Assembly (NCBI RefSeq): GCF_024398015.1
Contig: NZ_CP073747.1
Span: forward strand, 1,188,501 to 1,252,500
DNA from: Kordiimonas sp. SCSIO 12610
GTDB taxonomy: Bacteria > Pseudomonadota > Alphaproteobacteria > Sphingomonadales > Kordiimonadaceae
Length of the DNA stretch: 64,000 nt
Direction of reading: 5' to 3'
Position numbers and translations under genes: made by a program. Positions 17,324 to 26,768 of this stretch are shown one piece after another (position 1 is the stretch's first letter; the number at the start of each line of letters is the position of its first letter). The notes beneath the pieces are model-generated. The model was not told where the DNA came from. It saw only the letters and a program-made list of their open reading frames with translations, and did no database searches.

Positions 17324-17983
17324 ATGCAGACACCTTCAAGAATTGTTGAGAGTAATCAGGATGGCATCCACGACAAGCTCGATGTGATTGTGCAGAAGCA
17401 TTTAACCACAACGTTTCAGAAGCCCTATGCTGATCACAGCAAACGTGCGTTTGAGTATGTGGAAAAATGGTTGCAGACCCGTGGTTCAAAACCAATTATT
17501 TTTGATAGTTGTTGCGGGGTAGGGGATAGCAGTCGGGCTTTGGCGCATAAGTTTCCAAACCATGTGATCATCGGTGCTGATAAATCAGAAAAGCGATTGA
17601 ATACCGAGCGGGCAGAGGCTATGCCGGAAAATCTGGTATTTGTTCGTGCGGACCTGAATGATTTTTATCGGATGGCAGTTGACGCCGGATGGGTATTGGA
17701 CCGACACTATATTTTATACCCAAACCCATGGCCTAAGTCTGAGCATTTAAAACGGCGCTGGCACGGTGCGCCGGTGTTTCCAAGCCTTCTAGCGCTTAAG
17801 GGGAAGCTTGAACTGCGATCAAATTGGAAAATCTATCTCGAGGAATTTAGGCGTGCCCTTGAGCTGGCTGGTTTTAAAGCAAACCTGAAGTCGCTTGAGG
17901 TCACAGAGCCCTTCACTGCTTTTGAGCGAAAATACAACAATAGCGGCCAACAGTTATGGCAACTAACCGCAAATCTCAATTGA
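17324..17983 (+). CDS. TrmB-like tRNA (guanine-N7)-methyltransferase family protein
   Basis: A 219-residue SAM-dependent methyltransferase. Motif I is FDSCCGVGDSSRALA, motif II-like GADKSEKRL, and the TrmB-specific elements YPNPWPKSEHLKRRWHG and FTAFERKYN are present. TrmB makes m7G46 in tRNA. The usual DPWPK is NPWPK here and the N-terminus is divergent, so it may be a paralogue with another RNA substrate. It stands alone and ends 24 bases before a convergent cytochrome gene. Confidence 0.8.
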   Translation: MQTPSRIVESNQDGIHDKLDVIVQKHLTTTFQKPYADHSKRAFEYVEKWLQTRGSKPIIFDSCCGVGDSSRALAHKFPNHVIIGADKSEKRLNTERAEAMPENLVFVRADLNDFYRMAVDAGWVLDRHYILYPNPWPKSEHLKRRWHGAPVFPSLLALKGKLELRSNWKIYLEEFRRALELAGFKANLKSLEVTEPFTAFERKYNNSGQQLWQLTANLN

Positions 17984-18007
17984 TAGTATCGAAAGAAAGT
18001 TGGCAGT

Positions 18008-18604
18008 TTACTCGCCAGAGCCAGTTTGTTCTGATCCTCTATCTTGGAGGATTTTTCGCATTACGGGATAAAACTGCGTAAAGACCTGATCATGGGCTGC
18101 GTGTTTTTCATGACAACTATAGCAATTTGCTTTTTTACGGTCGATGTAGGTTGCCTGACCTGTTTCTGGTTTCCAGCTATAGAATGACCATGTGCCAGCG
18201 CCCGCATATTCATCCTTGATATGAAGCCGCGAAATGGTTTGGTCGCCCATGATGTTACCGGTGCGCTCCTCTGTTTCGATATAACGGGAGGGTGTTGTTT
18301 CACGAAGGATGATCGTTCCAACAGGAAACTCGCCTGTTTCCTTGAATGCTTTGAAACTTTTATCATCAATATAGGTTACATGAAACCGCGGGGCAATATC
18401 ATCATCCTGATGGGCGGTGCCAATAAAAACCCATTCATAATATTGCTTAGGCAACATTAAATCTTCGGTCTTGGGCTTCTCAGATTTTGTTGTCTTGGTT
18501 GCGTCTTGTGATTTTGGATTATCCGCAAGGGTATGTGAATTTGCCGCAAATACACCCAAGCATATCAGAAAGCTGATTATGATAAATTGGTTTAGTCTTG
18601 TCAT
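18008..18604 (-). CDS. Cytochrome P460-family c-type haem protein
   Basis: A 198-residue exported protein. It has a signal peptide (TRLNQFIIISFLICLGVFAA) and one CxxCH haem motif (NCYSCHEKH) near the C-terminus followed by DQVFTQFYP, the P460-family arrangement. The N-terminal half has YYEWVFIGTAHQDD and RFHVTYID. P460 proteins oxidise hydroxylamine or detoxify NO/cytochrome c'-beta ligands in the periplasm; many members are uncharacterised. An alternative ATG at 18622 adds six residues; neither start has a strong ribosome-binding site. Confidence 0.85.
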   Translation of the reverse strand: MTRLNQFIIISFLICLGVFAANSHTLADNPKSQDATKTTKSEKPKTEDLMLPKQYYEWVFIGTAHQDDDIAPRFHVTYIDDKSFKAFKETGEFPVGTIILRETTPSRYIETEERTGNIMGDQTISRLHIKDEYAGAGTWSFYSWKPETGQATYIDRKKANCYSCHEKHAAHDQVFTQFYPVMRKILQDRGSEQTGSGE

Positions 18605-18622
18605 TCCGGTTACTCTGTCCAT

Positions 18623-18872
18623 AAGGAGGAGTTATAATACTCCCGAAGGAAATGATAGACTTAAGTTCATTAACAAATTGAAAATAGTAATATGGAATAG
18701 CAAGAATAGTCTGTGTTTTTGGCTGGGTAGCAATAATGACTATTCACTGTAAATTATGACTAGATAACAGGCCTTTAGTTTGCGGCCCGTTATCCAGTAT
18801 TAAGCTTTAATTTGAAGCTTTTTCGTCCAGTCTAAGTAATGGCTTTAACGCTTTGCTTCGTGTGCTTCGCGG
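18623..18872. other. Intergenic region without a gene
   Basis: 250 bases upstream of the P460 gene and downstream of the alpha/beta hydrolase gene. One imperfect stem (ATAAC-GGCC type, about 18765-18795) could be a weak terminator for the hydrolase. No T-run follows and no other feature is seen. Confidence 0.3.
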
Positions 18873-20153
18873 CTAGTTCCCTGATTTTTGGCCTTCAGTT
18901 CGCCTGAGGGGCGCCATAAGTTGCCCGTTTTCATTGAAATAACCGGCACCACTCCACATTTTCTCATAAGAATTCCAGTGCCCGATATATGTTAGGTTCT
19001 CATTGAAAATAATCGTGAGCTTATTGTTGTTAAGCGTTGCGGATTGGCTTTTGATAATAATGGGTTCATCCTGCGTGTCTTCGTCGTCTTGACCTTCTTC
19101 ACTGTCATCCCCATTGATAATGGCATTCTGGGCAGGGGTTAGTGTAAGTTTGCCATCAACCACATATGCCTGCTCGTCTGTGTCGCGCGTGATGTTGACG
19201 GTGATGTTGCCGCGTAGGCTTTCCCATTCGCCTGATGGTTCGTTAAAGGCCTGCTCTTGTGATGTTGCTTGATGATTTTCTTTTAACGTGGCTACCATGC
19301 TTTTGATTTCTGTCAGGACGGTAGGGCCAGCATTCCACGGGATATAATGGTTTTTCTCTTTGAGTGTTACAGTTTTAAGCGATTTGCTGCCGCTAAAATG
19401 TTTCTCCATATAGGCAACATTGGCGTACGGAACGAGTTCGTCATCAGTGGAATGAATGATTGTAATAGGTTGCTCGATTTCCTTGAGTTTAGGTTGTAAA
19501 GCGATCAATTCATCCTCTAGCGCAATCAGTTCCCGGTTTGCATGACGCAGTCTTGAAGGAATGATCCAGGAAACAAGGGTAAAATTACCGATGTGCTGGG
19601 CTGTCCAAACATCTTCAAGCTCGGGGTCCAGTGCGCTTGCTATTTGAATGAGGGCACCAACCTTGTCTGGGTAGTTCGCAGCCGCTGCGGTTACAACTGG
19701 TCCGCCGAGTGAATGCCCGATTAGGATAGGCTTGATACCGTTTTTAGTTTCAAGCAAGGGAAGTAAGGCCGCCGCCTGCGCGTCAAGGGACGTAACGGAC
19801 TTGTAAGGTTTGGTTTCCCCAAAACCCAGCCGGTCAACCGAGATAAATTCGATACCTGAAGGTACATTATAGAGGAATGAATTTTGTTCTTGTCCAGCAC
19901 CAGGCGTTCCATGCACATAAATGACCCGAACCCCATTTGGGTCACCATTAACAAGGTAACTGACGTCAAATGTTTCTTCGTTAATTTCGGCAGTAACCGA
20001 CTTACGTTCAATATATTGGTCACCCAAAAATGGTTTTGGCGATGATGCACAGGCAACGGTCAGCATGGATAGGGCCATCACGGCCAGTGTTTTCAGTTGA
20101 TTGACAGAGGGGACTGTTAATGCGCGTGTCGTGAATATCTTGGTATTTGTCAT
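18873..20153 (-). CDS. Alpha/beta-hydrolase lipoprotein
   Basis: A 426-residue lipoprotein: hydrophobic leader with lipobox LTVACAS. The alpha/beta-hydrolase core has oxyanion loop HGTPGAG, nucleophile Ser148 in GHSLGG, a likely acid in STDDELVPY (about 235) and His in KNHYIPW (about 269). A C-terminal beta-rich extension with an acidic stretch (DDSEEGQDDEDTQDE) is not part of the usual fold. Probably an outer-membrane or periplasmic esterase/lipase of unknown substrate. The long leader before the lipobox suggests the true start may be one of the internal Met codons. Confidence 0.85.
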   Translation of the reverse strand: MTNTKIFTTRALTVPSVNQLKTLAVMALSMLTVACASSPKPFLGDQYIERKSVTAEINEETFDVSYLVNGDPNGVRVIYVHGTPGAGQEQNSFLYNVPSGIEFISVDRLGFGETKPYKSVTSLDAQAAALLPLLETKNGIKPILIGHSLGGPVVTAAAANYPDKVGALIQIASALDPELEDVWTAQHIGNFTLVSWIIPSRLRHANRELIALEDELIALQPKLKEIEQPITIIHSTDDELVPYANVAYMEKHFSGSKSLKTVTLKEKNHYIPWNAGPTVLTEIKSMVATLKENHQATSQEQAFNEPSGEWESLRGNITVNITRDTDEQAYVVDGKLTLTPAQNAIINGDDSEEGQDDEDTQDEPIIIKSQSATLNNNKLTIIFNENLTYIGHWNSYEKMWSGAGYFNENGQLMAPLRRTEGQKSGN

Positions 20154-20275
20154 TGGATTACTCTTTTTACTTTCGTGCTGACCGAGTGTGTGGCATATAA
20201 TTTATCTGTTATCAACAAAAAATTGTCAAAAAATGACAAGAAAATATTTGAAAAGTGTAAGAAAGACTATTCGGA

Positions 20276-20794
20276 ATGGTGTTATTGATACGGTTGGCAA
20301 AATGGGGAACACTGGCTTATTTGATCTACAAAACTCTGGTCGTGATTGTTGCAACATACAGCCTCGGTGAGCCAGTTAAGTTTGAGTTTTTTTCAGATGA
20401 TGGTCAACAGGTTCATCGTTATGGCATTACACCTCCTGACGAAGAAGCTCATTATGGTTGGTTTCTCTATATGCTCATTGTTTTCAGTCGTGTCATATAT
20501 CTTTATGGGTTTTATCGTTTGTGGCAGCTTTTTAGTGCCTTTGAACAAAAACAGTATTTTGCAGGGAAAACTATCCAGCATCTGAAAATTTTTTCTGGTT
20601 GTTTTCTTGTGTTCACGGCACTTCGTATCATTGTGGAAACCAGTTATCTGAATATTTATGTTCTTGAGCCCGGAAATACCGAAATTGTTGGCGAATATTG
20701 GGGTGATTTGTTCCTGCCGGTACTGTTTTTCATTGTGGCTCATGTTCTTAATGAAGCGCGAAAAAATGAAGAAGAAATGGGGAACTATTTCTAA
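20276..20794 (+). CDS. DUF2975 membrane protein
   Basis: A 172-residue protein with four hydrophobic segments (about residues 9-29, 61-83, 99-121 and 144-161), matching DUF2975. It overlaps the following HTH gene by one base (TAATG), so the two are translationally coupled. DUF2975-HTH pairs are a widespread module in which the small regulator is thought to control or be controlled by the membrane partner. In-frame stops just upstream fix the start near 20276. Exact function is unknown. Confidence 0.85.
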   Translation: MVLLIRLAKWGTLAYLIYKTLVVIVATYSLGEPVKFEFFSDDGQQVHRYGITPPDEEAHYGWFLYMLIVFSRVIYLYGFYRLWQLFSAFEQKQYFAGKTIQHLKIFSGCFLVFTALRIIVETSYLNIYVLEPGNTEIVGEYWGDLFLPVLFFIVAHVLNEARKNEEEMGNYF

Positions 20795-20994
20795 TGGCAA
20801 TTATTATGCGCATTGATGTTCTTCTTGCCGAGCGAAAGATGCGGGCGAAAGTGCTGGCGGAGGAACTTGGCCTCACTGAAGCCCAGTTATCCAAAATTCG
20901 CAATGGCCATATGAAGGGAATCAAATTCGACACGCTGGATAAATTATGCGCGCTACTGGACTGCGAGCCCGGCGATATACTCAAGCGTGAGTAA
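20794..20994 (+). CDS. YozG-type HTH (Cro/CI) regulator
   Basis: A 66-residue helix-turn-helix protein (MAIIMRIDVLLAERKM, then LAEELGLTEAQLSKIRNG, and LCALLDCEPGDIL), the YozG/XRE short form. It recognises DNA through the helix QLSKIRNG. It starts within the stop codon of the DUF2975 gene. Together they probably form a membrane-linked regulatory pair; the DNA target is not evident. Confidence 0.9.
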   Translation: MAIIMRIDVLLAERKMRAKVLAEELGLTEAQLSKIRNGHMKGIKFDTLDKLCALLDCEPGDILKRE

Positions 20995-21149
20995 ATTCCT
21001 AATCGATTTTTCCGTAGCAAAGTATGGCTGCCGTAGCGTTCGATTTGCCCGTCCCCACAATGTTCATGAAAAGGCTTTGGCATCTATGTTTCTTAGGATA
21101 TAGGGATTTGAGTGGCAAAACTGCTGTATGAGAATAAGAGGACTGTATC

Positions 21150-22325
21150 ATGATAAAATCTTTTTATCCCCCACTTCGTACTTTGATGGGGCCTGGGCCA
21201 TCGGATGTCCATCCTCGTGTTCTTGAAGCGTTGGCACGGCCGACAGTTGGCCATTTGGACCCAGCGTTCCAGCAGTTAATGGAAGAAATCAAGCTGGGCC
21301 TTCGGTATGCCTTTAAAACAGAAAATTCCCTAACGTATCCTGTATCTGCGCCGGGATCAGCTGGAATGGAAACCTGTTTTGCCAATCTGGTGGCACCGGG
21401 CACAGAAGTTGTCGTGTGCCGAAACGGCGCCTTTGGTGGCCGTATGCAGGAAAATGTGGTTCGTGCTGGCGGTAAGGCGATTATGGTGGACTTTGAGTGG
21501 GGAACAGCTATTGACCCAAATCAGGTCGAGGACGCACTTAAAGCCAATCCAAATGCATCTGTTCTTGCTTTTGTCCACGCTGAAACGTCAACCGGTGTTA
21601 AAGCAGATGCAGCAACTCTTGCAGACCTTGCGCGTAAATATGATTGCCTGACGATTATGGACTGTGTCACCAGCCTTGGCGGCAGCGAACTGGAATTAGA
21701 CAAGTGGGGTATCGATGCGGCATATTCTGGTTCACAGAAGTGCCTTTCAGCGCCTCCAGGGCTTTCACCTGTTTCCTTTTCAAGCCGTGCTGCCGAGTTT
21801 GTCAAAAGTCGCGAAACCAAGGTTCAGAGCTGGTTTCTGGATCTGTCGCTTGTTATGGATTATTGGGACGGTACTGGCGGGCGAACATACCACCACACGG
21901 CACCTGTTAATGCGCTTTACGGGCTTCACGAAGCGTTGGTCATCCTGTCTGAAGAAGGGATTGATAACGCATGGGCGCGGCACGAAAAAATGCATACGGC
22001 GTTGGTCGCTGGCTTGGGGGCTATGGGCCTTGAAATGCTGGTGAATCCAGAAGATCGGCTGAATCAGTTGAACACAGTGAAAGTCCCCGACGGCGTTGAT
22101 GAGGCAGCAGTGCGCACCCATGCCCTTAAGCATTTCAATTTGGAAATTGGTGCAGGGCTTGGGTCACTGGCGGGCAAGGTTTGGCGGATTGGGTTGATGG
22201 GGCATGCAGCAAAGCGTGAAAATATCACTCTTTGTATGGCGGCTCTTTCAAGCGCACTTGCGGAACAACAAGTTAAGGTTGATTTGAATGCCAGCTATGA
22301 CGCTGTGATGCAGAAGCTACAATAA
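21150..22325 (+). CDS. Class V aminotransferase, alanine/serine-glyoxylate type
   Basis: A 391-residue PLP enzyme of the AGXT family. It has MGPGPSDVHPRVLEAL at the N-terminus, IMDCVTSLGG with the PLP-contact Asp, and Lys197 in GSQKCLSAPPG as the Schiff-base lysine. The C-terminus contains KVWRIGLMGHAA, typical of alanine-glyoxylate or serine-glyoxylate aminotransferases. It converts glyoxylate to glycine using alanine or serine as amino donor. It is monocistronic; a small stem (GAAAGAAT 22330-22337 with ATTCTTTC 22351-22358) follows but lacks a T-run. Confidence 0.92.
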   Translation: MIKSFYPPLRTLMGPGPSDVHPRVLEALARPTVGHLDPAFQQLMEEIKLGLRYAFKTENSLTYPVSAPGSAGMETCFANLVAPGTEVVVCRNGAFGGRMQENVVRAGGKAIMVDFEWGTAIDPNQVEDALKANPNASVLAFVHAETSTGVKADAATLADLARKYDCLTIMDCVTSLGGSELELDKWGIDAAYSGSQKCLSAPPGLSPVSFSSRAAEFVKSRETKVQSWFLDLSLVMDYWDGTGGRTYHHTAPVNALYGLHEALVILSEEGIDNAWARHEKMHTALVAGLGAMGLEMLVNPEDRLNQLNTVKVPDGVDEAAVRTHALKHFNLEIGAGLGSLAGKVWRIGLMGHAAKRENITLCMAALSSALAEQQVKVDLNASYDAVMQKLQ

Positions 22326-22664
22326 TTTTGAAAGAATAGTTTTTTCATAAATTCTTTCTAAAACGTTGTATTATAGGCACAGTTTCCGGGTTTCACGCAT
22401 TAATTGTGTTACAGTTTTGCGAAGTTTTGTGATTCCATATTTATTCAGTGAAGCTTCTTTGTTAAAGGGCATTTACGACTGACTTTTATCTGGTCTGTTC
22501 GTTGGTAAGGTATCGGCATGTGCATCCCGGTACAAGGCAACACCAACACATATCGCAACCGGAAATCGGTTGGATGCGCAGTGAACACTATGCGACTGAT
22601 CAGATATGGTTTTGTGCGAACACCACACCACTTCTAGAAATATATCGCGCAAAAGGACAGTATT
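22326..22664 (+). promoter_or_regulatory. Long leader region of the cold-shock gene
   Basis: 339 gene-free bases precede cspA. Cold-shock mRNAs commonly have long structured 5' leaders. A stem CAACCG (22556-22561) with CGGTTG (22567-22572) around GAAAT is visible, and AAAGGA precedes the start. The transcription start is not determined. Confidence 0.45.
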
Positions 22665-22874
22665 ATGGCTAACGGAACCGTAAAATGGTTTAACTCAACA
22701 AAAGGCTTCGGCTTCATTCAACCTGAAGAAGGCGGAAACGATGTTTTCGTACATATCTCAGCTGTTGAAGCAGCAGGTCTTTCAGGCTTGAATGACGGAC
22801 AGGCAATCACTTATGATCTTGAAGAAGATCGTCGTGGTCGTATGTCAGCTGCAAACCTGAAAGTTGCAGGTTAA
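22665..22874 (+). CDS. cspA: CspA-family cold-shock protein
   Basis: A 69-residue single cold-shock domain. RNP1 is KGFGFI and RNP2 is DVFVHI; it begins MANGTVKWFNSTKGFGF, as in alphaproteobacterial CspA. It binds single-stranded RNA/DNA and melts mRNA structure in the cold. AAAGGA lies 8-9 bases before the ATG, and a perfect terminator follows at 22943-22965. The long leader suggests post-transcriptional control by temperature, which is inference from the family. Confidence 0.95.
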   Translation: MANGTVKWFNSTKGFGFIQPEEGGNDVFVHISAVEAAGLSGLNDGQAITYDLEEDRRGRMSAANLKVAG

Positions 22875-22942
22875 TCTGATCGATAAAGCAATACTGGCCT
22901 TTTTAAACCAAGCGCACAGTTGCTAAATAAAGATGATAATCA

Positions 22943-22965
22943 GGGAAGCAGGGCTTCCCTTTTTT
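22943..22965 (+). terminator. Intrinsic terminator of cspA
   Basis: GGGAAGC (22943-22949) pairs with GCTTCCC (22953-22959) around a 3-base loop and is followed by six T. Confidence 0.9.
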
Positions 22966-22995
22966 GTTGGTTATTTGTGGTAAACGGTAATGCCG

Positions 22996-24741
22996 CTATG
23001 CAGCGTTACTGTTTAATAGTTTCCTGATGAAGTCCTGCGAGCTAGCGTTCAGTTGGTCTGAGGTTCCCGATAACATTTCTGCCGCCTTGAATACGCTTTC
23101 GCTGGCTTCGATACCTTCCGTGGCATTGATCTGAACCGTTGCGATTGTGGTTTCGACCTTGTTTGTCGATGAAGTCGCAAAGTTTGTATTATCCGTAATG
23201 CGGCTAATGGCTTGCTCTTGCTCGTCAATCGCTGTTGCTACCGTCAATGTGATGTCATTCATCTCGTTGATGATGCCTGTCACTTTATTGATCGATTGCT
23301 CTGCATCACTCGTTGCATTGATCATTTCTTCGATGAATGTGTTGATCTCTGTTGTTGCATTCGATGTCTGCTCGGCCAGATTTTTAACTTCTGACGCTAC
23401 AACCGCAAATCCTTTGCCGGCTTCTCCGGCTCTTGCGGCTTCGATGGTGGCGTTTAATGCAAGAAGGTTGGTTTGATTGGCAATATCGGAAATAAGCGTA
23501 ACCACGTCATTCACGCGTGAAGCAGCTTTGGTCAGCGTATCCATTCTGGTTGCCGTATCTTCAGAGTTTGTCACGGCGTTTCCTGCAATTTCTGAGGATT
23601 TGCGCACTTGTTCTCTGACGGCTTGGACGGCGGTGTGCATGTCGTTGCTCGCTGACGACATATCAGTAATAAATCCAGCCAATTCATCAGATGCCTTCTG
23701 GGCCATCATTGTTTCATCGTTGGTTTTATTGGCGGTATCATTGACGGTATCCGCATGTGTGCGAAGCATTCTCGACTGGTTTGCAACGCTCGATGATACA
23801 GTATTGATCATGTCTTCAAATTCAGAAGCCATGGATTTAACAAGTTGTTCGCGCTCAGTGCGGGCCTGTTCTCTTGCAGCCTCTCGTTCTTTTTGTTGTT
23901 GTTCTTTAATTTTTTCTTGCTCTTTGATCGCTTCGGCCTCAAGGCGCTTGGCCTCTTCGTCACGTTCTTTTTGCTGAGTGATTAAGAGCATACGCTCGCG
24001 CTCGTTTTCACGGAAAGACTGAAGGCTGCTCGCCATGATACCGATCTCGTCACGGCGGGTAAGGGCAGGAATGTCCGAGCCGAGTTCGCCTTGTGCAATT
24101 TGATCCATTGTTTCTGCCATCGCCTTAATAGGCGTCGAGAGGTGACTTGCAATTGCATAGGCAATGCTGGCTGCAATGATTGTAATTATGGTTACGAGAA
24201 TGGTTGAGGTGACATACGCCTCACTGCGGACATCGCTTGCAATTTCTTGTACATTTGCTGCGGCCTCTACAGTGGTTAAAGCCAGCGTTTCAATTTCTTG
24301 GTTTAAGCTATTTTGAAGCGTTTGAATATGTTGTTCAGTGGGTAGGCCGTTCACGGGGGCAGCACTAAAATATAGTGAAATTGCATCGTGCCATTTTTGA
24401 GCGGCTGTTAGAACGCCGTCAATCCCTGCAGAATTTTGATCTGTTTTGGCGATTGATTTTATGGTGTCAGTAAATAATCCATAATCAGCAGTAAGTTGCC
24501 TTTGTGCGTCGCGGGATGATATAAGCACAGCCCTTGAGAGGATTTGGTCAACATTTTCAATCGTTGTTGCGTATTGGGTCTTGGCAATGACAACTTGATC
24601 AGAGGCCTTCAGTGCCGCCTGAATAGCCGTGATGTTTTTCTCGTTACTGTTTGATAGCGACGTCAAGAGAAAGAAGCCTTGAGCGATCGATAGCAAAAGC
24701 ACAAATCCAAACGCCAGAAATAATTTATACCGAATAGTCAT
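22996..24741 (-). CDS. Methyl-accepting chemotaxis protein, membrane-bound
   Basis: A 581-residue chemoreceptor. Transmembrane helices lie at about residues 7-27 and 180-202, bounding a helical periplasmic sensor. A HAMP domain follows ([20 protein letters not shown]), then a highly charged coiled coil (about 250-300, rich in Glu/Lys/Gln/Arg). The signalling domain contains [20 protein letters not shown] and [19 protein letters not shown]. The ligand is unknown. Only 11 bases separate it from the upstream di-haem peroxidase gene, so the two are probably co-transcribed. Confidence 0.95.
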   Translation of the reverse strand: MTIRYKLFLAFGFVLLLSIAQGFFLLTSLSNSNEKNITAIQAALKASDQVVIAKTQYATTIENVDQILSRAVLISSRDAQRQLTADYGLFTDTIKSIAKTDQNSAGIDGVLTAAQKWHDAISLYFSAAPVNGLPTEQHIQTLQNSLNQEIETLALTTVEAAANVQEIASDVRSEAYVTSTILVTIITIIAASIAYAIASHLSTPIKAMAETMDQIAQGELGSDIPALTRRDEIGIMASSLQSFRENERERMLLITQQKERDEEAKRLEAEAIKEQEKIKEQQQKEREAAREQARTEREQLVKSMASEFEDMINTVSSSVANQSRMLRTHADTVNDTANKTNDETMMAQKASDELAGFITDMSSASNDMHTAVQAVREQVRKSSEIAGNAVTNSEDTATRMDTLTKAASRVNDVVTLISDIANQTNLLALNATIEAARAGEAGKGFAVVASEVKNLAEQTSNATTEINTFIEEMINATSDAEQSINKVTGIINEMNDITLTVATAIDEQEQAISRITDNTNFATSSTNKVETTIATVQINATEGIEASESVFKAAEMLSGTSDQLNASSQDFIRKLLNSNAA

Positions 24742-24752
24742 ATTAAAAAATC

Positions 24753-25793
24753 CTAGTTTGGAAGAATAGGTAGAACGACTTGCTCTCTCTCAGCCGTTAG
24801 GCTTTCAAGAAAGGCAACCAGGTCGGTGACTTCTGTGTCATTTAGATTAAGGGGGCCAATATGTTCGGAGCGTGAAGGGCGCTCTACACCTCCAGATACA
24901 TAATGTATAACCACATCTTCAAGCGATTGCAGGCTGCCATCATGCATGAAGGGCGCACGCTGTGTCAGGTTTCTAAGGCCAGGGGTTTTAAAGGCATGGC
25001 GATTTTTGGGGTTAGAACCATCTTCTTTAAATCGGCCGATATCTTCGCTTGCGAGGCCAATATCATAGAATTGATTGTCTGAAAAATTCCAGCCGCTATG
25101 ACAGGTAGAGCACTGCGCCTTGGTATTGAAAAGGTCAAACCCTCTTTGCGCACTTGCGGAAATCGCATCATCATCACCCGCGAGCCAATTATCAAATGGG
25201 CTATTGTTTGGCACAATCGTTCGTTCGTAGGTTGCGATTGCTTTTTTAATGCTGTCTTCGCTAATGCCTTTGGATGGAAACGCTAATGCAAACCCTGAAA
25301 CGTAGGCTGGAATTCCTTTTAATCGTTCCACCAATTCTTCGAGCGGCAGGTTCATTTCAACTTCGCTCGTAATGGGGCCACCTGCTTGCTCTTCAAGCGT
25401 TGCTGCTCTGCCATCCCAAAAGAAACTATCGACCCACGCCATTGAAAGCACGGTTGGGGCATGTCTGTCCAATTTCTGGTTTTGTGCACCGATAGCTGTG
25501 GGAAATGGCACTTCCCAGCCAAAAGATGGATTATGACATGTGGCACAGCTCATATTCTGTCCACCCGATAAACGCTGATCAAAAAACAGCATTTTCCCGA
25601 GCGTTGCCTTTTCCAAAGTGTAGGGGTTAGATTTTGGAAAGGGGATTACACTTGGTCTTCTATAATCATTTTTGATTTTTTCAGAATCATATGATCCATA
25701 TTCATTTTCATCCGTAAAATGAATAGAGTGTCCCTGAATACTGATTAATAAAACAAAAAATATACTTGCAAATACGTGCGTTAACCGTGGCAT
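24753..25793 (-). CDS. Di-haem cytochrome-c peroxidase (CcpA/MauG family)
   Basis: A 346-residue exported protein with two CxxCH haem motifs, [12 protein letters not shown] in the N-terminal half and [12 protein letters not shown] in the C-terminal half, plus the peroxidase-family segments [14 protein letters not shown] and [16 protein letters not shown]. It reduces hydrogen peroxide with electrons from cytochrome c in the periplasm, or may act as a MauG-type oxidase. A leader ([19 protein letters not shown]) directs export. Start is the ATG at 25793; a TTG at 25805 would add four residues. Confidence 0.92.
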   Translation of the reverse strand: MPRLTHVFASIFFVLLISIQGHSIHFTDENEYGSYDSEKIKNDYRRPSVIPFPKSNPYTLEKATLGKMLFFDQRLSGGQNMSCATCHNPSFGWEVPFPTAIGAQNQKLDRHAPTVLSMAWVDSFFWDGRAATLEEQAGGPITSEVEMNLPLEELVERLKGIPAYVSGFALAFPSKGISEDSIKKAIATYERTIVPNNSPFDNWLAGDDDAISASAQRGFDLFNTKAQCSTCHSGWNFSDNQFYDIGLASEDIGRFKEDGSNPKNRHAFKTPGLRNLTQRAPFMHDGSLQSLEDVVIHYVSGGVERPSRSEHIGPLNLNDTEVTDLVAFLESLTAEREQVVLPILPN

Positions 25794-26267
25794 TTTATAG
25801 TCCAAAACGATGCTCGTTCCCCAACGCGCATTCGAAGTAATTACACAGAAATAATAATAAAAGGTTTACGGAAAAAGGTTATTTTCTCTTTGTTTTCAAT
25901 ATATTAGCAATGGTTTATTTTTTTAATAATAAACCTATTAAGGGATTTAAATACCTCTTTATACGGCATTGATGAAACATTTTTGCGGTACAAAGATATG
26001 GGTGCAATCAAGTATAGAAACTGTATGTTTTAAAGATTGTATTTTTTTAAAGCTTTCAGGAATGAAAAAAATAATTTGAGGAAATTTTTATTTATTTCCA
26101 TTCCGAATGAATAGCACTTCCGGAAATCCTGATTGCCCCCGTGATAGTTGATGGTCCGCATTGGTTGGTGCCAAGAATCGTCTATATCATCAGTAAATTG
26201 AAGAATTAATGCCTTGTATTATTTACATTGTTCGTATACGAACTAAATAAATTTTATACGGGATACA
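25794..26267. other. AT-rich intergenic region upstream of marR
   Basis: 474 bases without a gene. Visible structures are GGTTTATT (25912-25919) with AATAAACC (25928-25935), and a larger imperfect stem with arms GGAATG (26059-26064) and CATTCC (26099-26104). The MarR operator lies at its right end. The region is markedly more AT-rich than neighbouring genes. Confidence 0.4.
26230..26243. promoter_or_regulatory. Perfect palindrome, probable MarR operator
   Basis: GTTCGTATACGAAC is a perfect 14-base palindrome ending 24 bases before the marR start. Its size and place fit an operator bound by the MarR dimer to autoregulate the marR-hydratase operon. Confidence 0.65.
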
Positions 26268-26768
26268 ATGTTAAAGCTTTTTCACAGAATCCATTTAGCG
26301 CACAGGGCGCTATTTCGTACTGCTGATCGCGAACTGACAGATCGGTATGGGATTACCACGGCTCAGCATGGGGTCTTGTTGTTTCTTGAGCGAAATTCCG
26401 GTGCCTCCGCGATCGAGCTTGCGGAAGCTGTGGGCCTGCGGCGGGCAGCAACATCGGGATTGCTAGAGCGGATGGAAGCTAAGGGCCTCATTATACGTGT
26501 TCCATCCTCGAAGGATAAACGATCACTTGCACTATCATTAAGTGCGAAGGGTGAAGATATTTTAGCAGAGACAAAGCCGCTCATTAAACAGGCCAACAAA
26601 GAATTGCTGGCAGGCTTTAACGGGGATGAACAAGCCGTTATGGAAAGAGTACTGAAAGCAATTGAAACCAGAGCCAACGCTGGCAGTTTATTTGATAAAG
26701 ATACGGCTTCAGATCAGGCACTATATTCATCATCAGAATCAAATCATAAACAGAGGATATCGGTATGA
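26268..26768 (+). CDS. MarR-family transcriptional regulator
   Basis: A 166-residue MarR protein. The winged helix-turn-helix is visible (ITTAQHGVLLFLERN, AIELAEAVGLRRAATSGLLERMEAKGLI, and wing residues SSKDKRSLALSLSAKG). Its stop overlaps the enoyl-CoA hydratase start (ATGA), so the two are co-translated. A perfect palindrome upstream is the likely operator. The ligand is plausibly an acyl-CoA or aromatic compound processed by the hydratase; this is inference from context. Confidence 0.93.
   Translation: MLKLFHRIHLAHRALFRTADRELTDRYGITTAQHGVLLFLERNSGASAIELAEAVGLRRAATSGLLERMEAKGLIIRVPSSKDKRSLALSLSAKGEDILAETKPLIKQANKELLAGFNGDEQAVMERVLKAIETRANAGSLFDKDTASDQALYSSSESNHKQRISV

Noticed and set aside
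23477..23977. 166-codon frame on the plus strand opposite the chemoreceptor
   Set aside because: Low-complexity Ser/Ala/Val-rich shadow of the conserved signalling domain on the other strand.
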